From Populus alba (taxonomy: Eukaryota; Streptophyta; Magnoliopsida; Malpighiales; Salicaceae): a DNA stretch of 64,000 nucleotides. The notes under the pieces are model-generated. The model searched no databases and was not told the DNA's origin. It worked only from the letters and a program-made list of their open reading frames with translations. The position numbers and the translations under genes are program-made. Shown here in pieces: positions 11,245 through 22,399 of the stretch (its first letter is position 1; each line of letters starts with the position of its first letter). The stretch is taken from positions 12,214,318 through 12,278,317 of the forward strand of contig NC_133301.1 in the NCBI RefSeq assembly GCF_005239225.2, in the 5' to 3' direction.

Positions 11245-11445
11245 AGTTTTAGTTGTTTTTATATTTTAAAAATATTATTTTAAAAAGTATTATTTTTTTA
11301 AATAAATAATTTTTTAGTGTTTTCAGAATATTTTGATATACTAATATAAAAAATAATTTTTTAAAAATAAAAAAATATTATTTAAATATATTTCTAAATA
11401 AAAAATATTTTAAAAAATAACCATAATTATACTTTCAAACAAAAT
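11245..11445 (+). repeat. Dispersed AT-rich MITE-like repeat
   Basis: It shows the full block order: tatattttaaaaatattatt, then attttgatatactaatata, then aaaaaataaccataatta. Same orientation as the copy at 200-380. Confidence 0.55.
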
Positions 11446-12006
11446 TAAGGTTTATACAATCTTGAATCATGTTTTCTCACGTCCTCGTATAGAAAATACT
11501 TGATTAATACAGCTTTCATTGCTCTAAATCTTGCATTTTTATTGTATTCTTTGGATGCTCCCTTGGTCAACGAAAATACTGTGTTTTTTCGTTTTTGTAG
11601 CTAAGAAAAGAGAATTTACAGTGAATCTGCCTGCTTAACACAGACACAACTCCTCTCCGACTTCGAGATAATCCAAAAGGGATTTTCATTTTAAGAAGGA
11701 ATAATTGTTGTAAACTAATTAACCAAACAGTTAAGAGGATTAACGCACTGTCATGCTCGTGTTAGATGGATAACTTAGTTAATTTAATGGTAAATTAATA
11801 CAGTGGGCGCGCGTTCATCCATTTTTCTGATACGGAATTCCCCGGCCGGAGCACAAACTGCAGTTCAGTTCATATATTTCACATAAAAAACTTGATTGAT
11901 TGATTCTACATAAGGCGTACATCATCGATGAAACAGACTAGTTCGTTCCATAGCGAGCCATTTTATTGAACACCAACAAGATCAGCTTTCTCCCATGATT
12001 CAACCC

Positions 12007-12774
12007 TCAAGCCCTGCAAATCGAGGGGGGAAAGTCAACAAATAATAGTTTTTAGCTACTGTTAAAGAACAAGATATGTTATGGTATAGATAGCTATGAA
12101 CAAGTATATATAGTTACACTTACTGATCGTATCGAACTACAACTTTGCCAGCATCAGGATCAGCAATTCGGGAGAAAGCATCTAGAGAGAGATTGATGAT
12201 TCCATTACATCCTTTGCTACAAAAATCGACCACTGTGACAACTACACTACCTTCTCTGCAAGGTCTTGGAGCTTGATTTGCTCCTCGTACGTATGACACT
12301 CTGTATTTTGTCCCACATGCTGCTCCACCATTCCACAGGGCATCACTCACCCCAGCAATCATAACTCCATCATTGCTGTTTCCATTGCATTTGGAGGCTA
12401 CAAATATTCAAAGATTACGCACGTAGAAAATTGATTTGTAAATGGTCGAACCAAGACCACAATTTTTGCCACCAGACCAGCTAGCTCATCATCGAGGACT
12501 TGTGTAAGAAACATATACTGTACTGTGAAGAAAATAACTAGCAGTGATAAACGAAGACAGATTAACTCTTGTATTAATTAGCACCTCAGATATGAATATA
12601 TGACGTTAAATAGATGAAAACAGAGTTCAGAGATTCAGGGAGTCATGAAATTTATAGCTTATGAGCATAAGGAAGTTTGTAGAAAACGGCGATTCCTTCA
12701 GCAGCATCTGCAACAGATACAAGGCACGATACAATGCCTACCATTATAAGAGCTGATCCAATGTTAAACCCCAT
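12007..12774 (-). pseudogene. EG45-like / plant natriuretic peptide-like gene with a lost splice donor
   Basis: Three exons: 12774-12663, 12397-12124 and 12013-12007. The conceptual 130-residue product has a signal peptide (MGFNIGSALIMVGIVSCLVS, cleavage likely near VADA), then GIAVFYKLPY, and in exon 2 SKCNG, MIAGVSDALWNGGAACG, VVVTVVDFCSKGC and DAFSRIADPDAG, ending YDQA. This is the double-psi beta-barrel EG45 family, secreted apoplastic proteins related to expansins. Exons 2 and 3 join cleanly (GTAAGT donor, TGCAG acceptor). Frame continuity puts the exon 1 end after PYA plus one base. There the intron begins AT (ATAAGC) instead of GT, while its acceptor is a normal TAG. The coding frame is otherwise intact. 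It is either a very recent pseudogene, spliced at a cryptic site, or carries a base error in the assembly. Confidence 0.75.
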
Positions 12775-12832
12775 TTCTTCCTCCTTTAAGGTCTTAATTC
12801 TGTGGTGCAAAACAAGATCTTTCTAGGTCCCC

Positions 12833-12839
12833 ATTTATA
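12833..12839 (-). promoter_or_regulatory. TATA box of the EG45-like gene
   Basis: TATAAAT on the minus strand, about 60 bases upstream of the ATG at 12774. The promoter looks intact even though the first splice donor is not. Confidence 0.5.
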
Positions 12840-13321
12840 GAAGAAGATCGCTGTCAAGAACAGTTCCCTCCAATCAGAGCGTAAAGAAGCGAGCTTTTAC
12901 TTACTTTCAGTCGCCATTGCCTTTCGCAAATTCTTTGATTAATTGACTTCACCTAACAAGTCTATGCTGAAATGTTCATGGAAAGAGGTGGAAGGAAAGA
13001 AAAAGGCGCCTTGATAGTTTTTTGCGTTTTACTGGTTTCCCACTGGCTTTCAGTACCTCTCTTTAACATTTAATAAATTATGTTTTTAACCATGATCCGA
13101 GTGAAACCTTAGGCCTTAAGATTGTTTTATAAAAAAATATATTGATTAAGAAATGGATTCAGTCAACAACTCCACATGATAGCCTAGTAATCTTAAATAT
13201 TTTTTGAATTATAAGTTTACATGTTATAAACTAAATATAATTGTTTAATCATTTATCTTGTGATTTTTGGACAATATTTTCAACAATTGAATTTATGTTA
13301 GAATTAATGGGTTGTGACAAA

Positions 13322-13612
13322 AACCATTTCAACTCAATAATTTAAACTGTTAGGTTATATCATAAGATATAATTTATATTATTCTTTAACACCTCTCTCA
13401 AGTGAAAGCTTTTTAGATTTAAAACTTAAATAGACCCACGCTATCATACACTTAGTTTTTATCAAATAAATAGGAATGAGAGATTCGAACTTGTGATCAC
13501 TTGATAATCAAGCCTTTGATACTATAACAAAAAATCATTTCATTTTAATAATTTAAATTATTAGATAAAATCTCAAGATTTTATTTATATTATATTTTAA
13601 TATGATAGAATC
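13322..13612 (-). mobile_element. TRIM-like miniature LTR element, copy 2
   Basis: Terminal direct repeats (aataatttaaactgttagg near 13335 and ataatttaaattattaga near 13548) lie about 213 bases apart. The minus strand has a degenerate tRNA-iMet primer-binding site next to one repeat (complement of agcctttgatactat) and no coding interior. Same element as copies 1 and 3. Confidence 0.55.
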
Positions 13613-14274
13613 TCTCCGAAACATGTGATCCATAAAATACAAGATGGCTTCTGAAAACAAGAATGAATTAGCCTAGGTTATGTTAGCAACAAATTGCTGA
13701 ACAAATTGATTCCTTCAACACAAATTGGATTGTATCTCATCTCTGAGTTTCTATTCCGTCATCTGAACACTTGTCAATAATATCTTGACATGTTTTATCA
13801 TTTTGCTACTCGACATGGCTAGCCCACTTATTATGAGCACGAATCCTTGACAATATCTCAACAATTCTTTTTTACTCGTTTTGCTTTGAGTGTTTGATAC
13901 CCTCTTGTTTTTCTTTTTTGAAAAATAAAATCTTGCTTTCCTTCTTGGAAAACGGGGTCGAGTTTCTTGATTTGTACTAGTTCTCTCCTCTGGCACTAAC
14001 CTTGATTTTGATATATTATTATTTATATTTCACCCTTTTTCAAAGGCTTATTCATTGAGTTGGACCTAACCACATAATCTTCATATCTATGTGCTTAGGT
14101 CCAAAAATCAGACAAATATGGAATCAAAAGCAATTTCCTATGAAGTTTCCATTCCCCTTAATTGACAAAAGCAATTTCCTATAGTCCAAGAATTTATAAC
14201 TAAATTTAAGTGTTTTTTTTTGCATGGTTTTTAAACTAAAATTAGTGTCAATGATTAAGAAAATGCTCGGAATA

Positions 14275-14415
14275 TGTGTTTTTAAAAAAATTAATTTTTT
14301 TTTTATATTTTAGATTGTTTTGATATACTAATTTCAAAAATAATTTTTAAAAAATAAAAAAATATATCATTTTAATATATTTTAACATGAAAAATATTTT
14401 TAAAAAAATCCATAT
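14275..14415 (+). repeat. Dispersed AT-rich MITE-like repeat
   Basis: It contains gttttgatatactaatttc, aaaaataatttttaaaaaat and atcattttaatatatttta in the family order. Confidence 0.55.
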
Positions 14416-14769
14416 CTAGCCTAACTAATTGATTTGAAGCCTTATTTTATTTAAAGCTGGTTTTTTTTTTTTTTTTTTTTCTTCTGAGTATTTTAAAAGT
14501 TGACCCGATTCCATTGATTATTTTAACTCACCGACCATTATAGATATGCTTTTTAGGCGCAGATATTGAAAAATGCCAAGCAACCCGGCCCATGAATATA
14601 GGTTATACCCCATAATATAGAGTAGCCCAACCCGCATTTACCTCCTATCTATTTCAATTTTCAAGTATTGCGGTTGATACTGGAAGACTTCTTCCTTCTG
14701 AACTGGTTTCCTGTCGGCAAGCGAAGCTCCATCTCCCTCCGCTCTAATCCCCAGAACCACCTCCTCCAA

Positions 14770-15856
14770 ATGGGCGGCCCCACCCACGGTAAACCATCTC
14801 AATTCTCACACATTTCTCTTCTGCCAATCACTCTTCTCTCAGATCTTCTCTCCGCTTTTTTTTTTTTATGAATCAAATACTAATCTCTAACATTTCTCTG
14901 CAGATTCCTCCGATTTCCTCACCGACAAATCTGCAAAAATCTTCGTGGCTGGACACCGTGGTCTAGTCGGCTCCGCAATTGTCCGCAAGCTCCAATCCCT
15001 CGGCTTGACCAATCTCGTTCTGCGTTCCCACTCCGAGCTCGACCTCACGCGCCAATCCGATGTGGACTCCTTCTTCGCCGCTGAAAAGCCCCAATATGTT
15101 ATCCTAGCCGCCGCTAAAGTTGGCGGAATACACGCTAACAATACATATCCTGCCGATTTCATTGCAATAAATCTCCAGATCCAAACTAATGTAATCGACT
15201 CCTCTTTTCGACATGGAGTTAAGAAACTGTTGTTTTTGGGATCCTCTTGTATTTACCCTAAGCTAGCACCGCAGCCGATTCCTGAAAATGCACTGCTTAC
15301 TGGGCCTTTAGAGCCAACGAATGAGTGGTACGCGATTGCGAAGATATCTGGGATTAAAATGTGTCAGGCTTACAGGATTCAGTATAATTGGGATGCTATT
15401 TCTGGAATGCCCACGAATTTATACGGGCCGAATGATAATTTTCATCCAGAAAATTCTCATGTTTTGCCGGCATTGATGAGGAGGTTTCATGAGGCGAAGG
15501 TGAATAAGGCCAAAGAAGTGGTTGTTTGGGGAACTGGGAGTCCGTTGAGGGAGTTTTTGCACGTTGATGATTTGGCGGATGCGGTGGTGTTTTTGATGGA
15601 CAAGTATAGTGGATTGGAGCATTTAAATGTGGGGAGTGGGAAGGAGGTTACTATAAAGGAGTTGGCAGAGTTGGTGAAGGAGGCTGTTGGCTTTGAAGGG
15701 GAGCTTGTTTGGGATACATCAAAGCCCGATGGGACTCCAAGGAAGCTAATGGATAGTTCTAAGTTGTTGGGATTGGGTTGGATGCCAAAGATTTCGCTGA
15801 AGGATGGGCTAGTTGATACTTATAAGTGGTATGTGGAGAATGTGGTAAAGCAATGA
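14770..15856 (+). CDS. GER1: GDP-L-fucose synthase (GER-type epimerase/reductase)
   Basis: Second and last step of de novo GDP-L-fucose synthesis in the cytosol: NADPH-dependent 3,5-epimerisation and 4-reduction of GDP-4-keto-6-deoxymannose. It supplies fucose for cell-wall xyloglucan, pectin and N-glycans. Exons are 14770-14788 (MGGPTH plus one base) and 14904-15856, joined by GTAAAC and CTGCAG, giving 323 residues. Visible motifs are the NADP fold [12 protein letters not shown] near residue 21, GSSCIYPK (catalytic Ser and Cys, about 120-122), the Y-x3-K pair in YAIAKISG (about 149 and 153), [15 protein letters not shown] and [12 protein letters not shown]. Length is slightly above the usual 310 or so because of the N-terminal extension. 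No damage seen. The product call is secure, but the choice between GER1 and GER2 is not. Confidence 0.95.
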
Positions 15857-15959
15857 TGCAGTTCATTGCTACTAATTCTAATCTGTTTCAGTGGATATTT
15901 TTGGTAATCATTTGAATTATTGCTTTATATTTTATGCTTTCATTTCAATAATTCCAGTA

Positions 15960-18900
15960 ATCATCGTGTACTCGTTACACTGGACTGGAGTGTATGCATA
16001 ACATCAATAATCAAAACTCTTGCTTGTCTTGATATTTTGTCCCAGCTCTATCACAAGCGTTATTTGATTCGCCATTGATTTTTCTTTCGATTGCAATATA
16101 GGCGATTATAGATAGTGCAGCAAGCAATGGGCAACTGTTTAGGCAACATGCTATATGCTTTCTTGTTTCTAATGCCTGCCTCAATTGGTGATAGTTCCTA
16201 CCATTAATTACCCAGCTTTTTTTAGAAATCTGGTGTTCAGATTAGGTTTATTTTGTGATTATTTTGTTATAGACACCTCTCCTGCCTGAGTTTTATGCTC
16301 TTCCATTTTTTTCACTGATCTTTATTGTGGTTTCCCCGCATTATACATTTATATTTCCCGCTGTTTTTCTGTACACAACCTTGCGAAATGGATGATGGTC
16401 TCAATTGGTTTAGAAGCTAGAATCATCCCATTCTCGTTTAGCCTCGTTGCCCAATGGCCACACAGTTTCTTCATTACATATACTTGTTAGTTATGAGTTC
16501 TCGTGCAAAATTATTTCATCCAACATCAGGAGCATCTAAGCCCTGGTATTAACGACGAGTTCATTGTCTTTATATCATCTGAAGGTTGATCACTTCAAGC
16601 AAAACTTTTGCTGTCAGTTCCAATAGGATTACTCCGCAAATAGTAGGCAGTAGAGGTAGTAGAATCATAGGACAGGGGAGACCAATATGACAGTATGGAA
16701 CATATTTGAGCCTAAGGTAACAAAGGGACACTAAACGACATTCTTGATCTTGCTTAGTTCGTGTTCAAATTCTTCTTGATTTTGCATTCTTCAGGACCAA
16801 AAATGAAGACAATGATATGGGATCTTTATCTTTTAGAATCTGGAACCTAGAGTGCTAGGGTTGGTGTGGTTACCTTCTCAAAAGTCAATTACATGAACCA
16901 TGGATGAAATTATGCTATTTTAATTGGTCATGCTGGTTATCAGAAGTCGGGTGTAAGCATTTATGTTCATGTAACAATGTGATCATGCATCAATTTCTGA
17001 ATTGTAACCTTCAGGCATGATGAAGAAAATGGTAGATACAATCAGATGCACAGATTCTCTCTTTCTACTATGGTTCAAGATATGTTTTGAATTGCGGGAT
17101 CAGGATCCACAAGTACTCAATCCTTGGCGATCTAAAATGTTTTTTGCTGATGGAGTTTGGACATTGGCATCTGCAAGTAGAAAATGACAGAAAAAACAAG
17201 TTTGTAGATTTCGTTTAGATATCCAAATGCATTATTTTTCTTATTCACATGACATGATTGAAGCATAATTTTTAGATAGAGTGAGAAACCTCTCGCGCTG
17301 GAAAACATAACCGTGGTTTGTGTATGACCGGTATCCGTGCAGACATAATGGAAACCTGTGGACAGGTGACAGCAGCTACGAGGTTTCATCCAATGTCAGG
17401 AAGAGTTTAGCTCTTGTTCTGTTTTGGGTATTTATGGACTGTTCCCATACCATATCATGCTGTTAGATGCACAAAAGAACGACAGTTTGAAGGATTTTGT
17501 GGAATTCCAGCCTGCTTGGATAACAGGGGGAGGATGTTTGTAATAACTCCACTCAAACATTTACTCCCAGAGGACATGGTTAGGTGCAATAATGCATAAT
17601 TGAGAAAAGAAATCGAGAATTATTTTTGTTTCCTTGAGAGGAGCCTAGTTGACCTGTAGAAGGACTGAGGAAAGGGTAGCAGTGTGTTGATTTTTCTGGT
17701 TAACAGAGGAGACCACTGGTAAACAAACAACCATGACTTCAAATCATTGTTGCAGTCGCCCTAAGCTAAAGCCATACCCCATTGCTGAATCTGGAATTCA
17801 TGATCATGATTTTCCACTCGTGGGCATTATTTCATTAAGATAATATAGAAATTAATGTTAACGAGAGGTTTAGATGCTCGTCAAATACCTCCTGCTGTTA
17901 GTCAGCTGGTCGTGAGAATGAAGAAACCTCAATGGAGTCACAGCAGTTCTAAATTTTGATGACCAAGTTTCATGGCTTAAAAACGAGGACCGGGATGATG
18001 AGGGCAGGAATGATTGGGGTACACCATGTGACGCATGCATAAAAAACACAACTTTATTTTGAAATTTATTACTAAATATTTTCTCATTTAAGTAATTTGA
18101 ATCGGTTTTACAGCTTTTTGAAATAAATTTAAAAATTAATCTAAACCAATTATGAAATTCAAAAAATAATTTTTTTTAACAAAACTAGCCATAACAATAT
18201 CTTCCAGGCCTAACTTGGAGGTCTTCTAGACCTTGACTAGTTATAACTAATAAAAAATTAATAGATAATCTTATAAAAAATTTAAACATGATTCAAACAT
18301 CAAATAAAAAATGTGAATCTTTTTATAAGATTGTTCATCTTATGTGCTCTAAGCTTCTTCTTGAGCTTAAAATTTGAACACAATTCAAGTCATTACAGTT
18401 CTGTATCACGTCTTTATCTATTTTATATCTTGCCTCTTCTTAATCCAATTTTCTTTATCCACTTAGTTCAGCCCCTTGTCAAGTCTGTCCTCGTTGGCCT
18501 AGACTTTGGTTTAACACCATAATACTTAAATGAAGTTGAACCTATTATTTAACCTTTTTTTTTTTAAACTTCGAGAACTAATTTAACGTGTAACATGCAT
18601 CTAAAGAGCACGGATGCTAGCTAGCTGCCGTGCACTTTATCCGGTCCCTGTGATTTGAAAGATTTGAAGGTACGAGGAAAACAAAGGCACCCGATGCTGC
18701 ATCATCCATTGGATGGGACGGGGCCAGTCTTGATTGCCCTTGTTTGCTGGTATCTAGCTAGCTCGGAGAGTTATTTGGAGTCTCTGTTGGCCAAACAAGA
18801 GAACAAGATATCCATTTCAAGGCAGGCAAGGAAACGTTTTGCCTTGTAAAAGTGGTAATGTTTGATCTTTGTTTAGGCTTTGCAAACAAACCAGAGAACG

Positions 18901-20100
18901 CTGGATGCTACCGGTTTTAGGAAAATATACTTGAAGTGGACGACCCACCCACAGCGGAGCGGTGACCCCTCTACAGGAAACTGACTGTTCTTCTCCATGA
19001 GGTTCAAGACAACATTCAGATAACTACAATTCAGTTATTATTGTTGTCGTTGTTGATGTTCATAACACTGAACTCTGATTTAGTCGGTATCGATTATGAT
19101 CATGTTCTATTACTACTAAAGTAAATCTCTGAAATAAATTACTGTTGAAATTTGTTGTCTTACCTTGGCAACAAATGTTCACGGGTTAATCAGAAACAGT
19201 AAAAGGAACTATACACGGGGCAGATGGGAGTAAAAAACTTCTGTCTCCCAGTCTTGTTTTTTCCCTCTATTTATTTTTAATCTTCAAGTAAAGTTGATTC
19301 CAGCCCAGAAACCGCCCCCCTCACTGGAGATTGTTGAGAAGGGATAAAACAAGAAATCAAGGGTCTTGTATAAAAAAGAGGAGAAAAATTGCGTCGTTTA
19401 TGAGAAATGCCGAGGGCTAATTCACTTGTTTTTTTTTCTATTCAAACTCTTCTTTCCAGGAAACCCACCATCATTCCCTCCCCTTTATTCAAGACATAAA
19501 ATCCTGTAAAATAAACTGCGGGGCTATTAAACAAAGCTCCTTCCACATGCAAACCAAAACCTAAAGAAAGGAAACACAAAGTGACATTTCCACGAAATAA
19601 GAGGGCCTCTCTGATCTGTCGTAGATCACATCTCACACTTTTTTGTCCTTGCCTTTGTTTTTCTTGCTCAGTTTTTTATTCATACAGTCACACACACAGG
19701 CCTCTAGAGCAAGGCCTAGCTCTAGAGGCCTTAGACAAGCAGTTTCAGTGTTTCCCTGGCCCTAGAAATGATGCATTGTCACTTCATAATGCACACCCTT
19801 AAAAACACACCATTCGAAGTAAATTAAACAGGCCGCGTATCATACAAGGGGAAATTTCAAGAAAAAATCTCAAAACATAATTGATATGGATGAAGGTGAC
19901 ATAATAATTCCTTGAGGATTTGAGCACATACTATCAACTATCAAGCCCCTACATTTCCCAAGAAAAATTAATTAACAAAAGGGACAGAAGCAAAGACTGA
20001 CAGCGAAACAGAGCTGAAACATTGAAGTCTGTACGCTTTAGGGGACCCCAATATTTTAAAGCTTTTACTCACCGAACTACATGGAAGGTAGGTGCCCCCA
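15960..20100. other. Long region without a recognised gene
   Basis: Composition is less AT-rich than the repeat-laden parts, yet no frame carries a recognisable domain. Frames at 17414-17599, 18655-18849 and 19581-19802 look like chance. The first few hundred bases are probably the GER 3' UTR. The rest could hold noncoding transcripts. Confidence 0.4.
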
Positions 20101-20412
20101 TTTGCTGCAATTAAATCCTCTACCTCTTTCTGACTTCCTCTAAGGGGTAAATTTGTTCTATGCTTGAACAGGAGTCAAGGCACAAAACTAGAACACCAAA
20201 CAGCAAGTTAATTAGTATTACAGTGAAAGAAACAAGAATCAAAGGTGCCATGCCAACCTTTTGTTGCACTTCCACATGAACATTTGGATGCCAATTACAT
20301 ATCAACAAAACTATCAGCCAAAAAAAAAGGAAACGAAAGGGAAAAAATAGGAAAGCTAGTAACAAAAGTAAAGCAAAAGATTAGTAAGTAGTCCTATATC
20401 ATAATAAAGAGA

Positions 20413-20435
20413 TTGAGCCGTCTAGCCAATATCAC
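20413..20435 (-). ncRNA. Candidate miR171 endogenous target-mimic site
   Basis: Read on the minus strand, the site is GTGATATTGGC, then TAG, then ACGGCTCAA. Removing the central TAG leaves a continuous 20-base complement of miR171b/c-type miRNAs (which begin UUGAGCCGU and continue GCCAAUAUCAC). The three extra bases fall between miRNA positions 9 and 10, where a mimic bulge blocks slicing. Against the miR171a register the bulge falls between positions 12 and 13. The pattern matches known endogenous target mimics such as IPS1 for miR399. No miR171-star partner is visible nearby, so this is not itself a miRNA hairpin. Flanking sequence does not read as a GRAS protein. Transcription is inferred from a TATA box near 21160. 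Confidence 0.6.
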
Positions 20436-20967
20436 CACCATGCCCCACCACCATTTACCAGAAGCCAGGGAAGCAGAAGAAGAGGAAGAAGAAGAAGTGA
20501 GCTTTTTGCAATGATTGGATAAAAGAAATGTGGTTTCTTGTGTATCCAGACATGCCGCCACTCAAGCCTAAAACTCCGATTTGCTTGACAAATATTCTCA
20601 TGACAAAGGCCACACATGCCTCAATGCCCCAAGTAACAGCACCCACATGTCTCACCATGTTCCAGCAGCAGCAGCAGCGGCCGGAGAACCCTATCATTAC
20701 ATGAAGCGCAAAACCAATGAGCGAAGGTTTGATACTTAAAACTCCACCACTACAAAATAGAAAGAAAGAAAAGAAATCAAACAAAGAGAGTAAAGCAAGA
20801 AAAACAATAAGTGAGTGGGTGAAAACGGCCAAAATGAAGATGAAATCAGAGAAGAGTGAACATAGACTTGGGATTGGATGTCTGTACGTTTTCTCTGCTG
20901 ATTTCTTATTTCCTCTGAGATAAGCCCTTGATGGGTTCCCTTGTCCTATCTTAAGAAGATGGAGAGG

Positions 20968-21048
20968 GTGGAAACGATGATGCAAAGAAGCAGAGGACAT
21001 GGGGAGGGGGTGGAAACGATGGTGCAAAGAAGCAGAGGACATGGGGGC
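20968..21048. repeat. 42-bp tandem duplication
   Basis: Two near-identical units starting gtggaaacgat at 20968 and 21010. On the minus strand they would encode the peptide unit MSSASLHHRFHPLP twice, in frame, inside the host of the miR171 mimic site. Confidence 0.85.
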
Positions 21049-21155
21049 TTTGGCTTGTGAGCACATCCACTTACAGGCTGCAATGGTGAGAGCCTTGCCT
21101 AAAACATAATGAGGCCAAGCTAAATGTGGGCAAGAAGGGAAGAGAGTGGTGTGTT

Positions 21156-21162
21156 TTTTATA
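21156..21162 (-). promoter_or_regulatory. TATA box, minus strand
   Basis: TATAAAA on the minus strand followed by a CT-rich stretch (ACTCTCTTCCCTTCTTG). It is the best promoter signal for the transcript carrying the miR171 mimic site. Confidence 0.4.
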
Positions 21163-21399
21163 CGGCAATGAACATGGGATTCTTGATTGTAGGATGCGGT
21201 ATGCACTCGTTTGCCTTCAAGCTCCCATTTACTTCACTTCACTTGCTTGTACCAGGAGCCCAGATGAGCTAGATTTGCGCAAGAAATCTCTGTCCTCTCT
21301 CTTCCTTTTCCAAGCCTCCTCTTTATTATTTTCCAAGATTCCACTATTACCCTTTCTCCATGTTGGTATTCACGACTTGAGCAAAGTAATTATTTTTTA

Positions 21400-22390
21400 A
21401 CGCCCCCCCCCCTCTGGTTTATTATTGATGCTGGGTTTTATTTTTTTACCAGCACCATTTCAATAAATAAATAAAATAAAATAACATAATTCAAATTATT
21501 TTTTTGAAGAAATGACAAAGCTTCTACACAGAAAAACACAAGTTTTAAAGTCGTTGTTACTTGAAAATGCGACATTTCAAAAAAAGTTTCAAAAGATATG
21601 GCACAAATAATAATGAAGAGAAGAGAAAGATTGAAAAAATTATGGACATACATTGAAACTTTAACTAAGATAATTCTAGTATTATTTGAAAAATCTTGAT
21701 TTTGAAAAGATAAATTTAATGATACAAAGCTTTAACTAAGATAATATTAATATTATCAAAAAAAATCTTAACGAGATAAATTTAATTATATAAAAAAAAT
21801 AACTAACAATAATCAAAGTAGCCTTATACTCCCCGAGTGGCTCATTTTTTATTAAAGCAACATGTATGATTCATTTTGATAATAATTAGTGACATTTCCT
21901 TGATATTGTTATATTTTCTTTGTGATCTTCTTGCGAAGATCCTTGTGAAGATATAGAAGGTGCTATACTTGGAACTTTGGTGTATTTTTATAGTTTTTTT
22001 TTTAATTTTTTTAATTTTTGACTTTTCTCTTTTCATTGTAATTGCTTATTTATCTTTGAACGGAGAGTATGATCCATTTCCGTCACTGATAATGACTTTG
22101 ATGGTGTTATATTTTTTTCTTGTTGAGATTTTTTTAAAGATATTAATAGTGTAATAACTAGAGTTTTGGTACTTCTTCATAGTTTTTTTTTTAGTTTTTT
22201 TCTCTTATTTTTCTTTATTGTAATTTGTCATTTGATTTTTACCTTTTGCAATGTATTGTTTCTAACTAGCTGACAACTTTAAATTTAGAACTTCTCAATC
22301 ACAACATATACAACCTATATTATTTCAAGAAAAAAAAATTATAAACTGTGTTAATCTGTAAATTTTGTTTTAAATAATGCTATTTTTTTT
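21400..22390. other. AT-rich intergenic DNA
   Basis: No gene. A run of C at about 21402-21412 is followed by AT-rich low-complexity sequence. The small open frames on both strands are composition artefacts. Confidence 0.5.
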
Positions 22391-22399
22391 TTAAAAAAT

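Larger units (their letters stand above)
8900..11960. other. Intergenic with repeats
   Basis: No gene was recognised. It holds AT-rich repeat copies (9340-9420, 11245-11445), a GTCATC hexanucleotide microsatellite (10135-10166), and about 10520-10950 a stretch resembling the unclassified large repeat at 32.7, 41.6 and 56.7 kb. Overlapping frames at 10957-11231 lie in repeat-like sequence and were not accepted. Confidence 0.5.
12840..14650. other. Intergenic with repeats
   Basis: No gene seen. Contains a TRIM-like copy (13322-13612) and an AT-rich repeat copy (14275-14415). The 81-codon frame at 13751-13996 (-) has no domain. Confidence 0.5.
20400..21130 (-). ncRNA. Putative noncoding transcript hosting the miR171 mimic
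   Basis: A minus-strand TATAAAA at 21156-21162 would start transcription near 21130 and place the mimic site about 700 bases downstream. The strand has a long open frame (21168-20455), but its ATG is upstream of the TATA-predicted start. The frame is low in known motifs, ends in a leucine/phenylalanine-rich tail, and carries a 14-residue tandem repeat from a 42-bp DNA duplication. A noncoding or short-peptide RNA is more likely than a real 237-residue protein. Transcript ends and introns cannot be set from sequence alone. Confidence 0.4.

Noticed and set aside
14887..15162. 91-codon minus-strand frame
   Set aside because: Antisense shadow of GDP-L-fucose synthase.
20411..20433. Plus-strand reading of the miR171-like stretch as a miRNA gene
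   Set aside because: The central three extra bases break the mature sequence and no complementary star strand is visible within about 200 bases, so a hairpin precursor is not supported.
20413..20443. Minus-strand translation VILARRLN as a GRAS gene fragment (normal miR171 site encodes ILARLN)
   Set aside because: The flanking frame shows no GRAS similarity and stops within a few codons. The resemblance follows from the miRNA complement itself.
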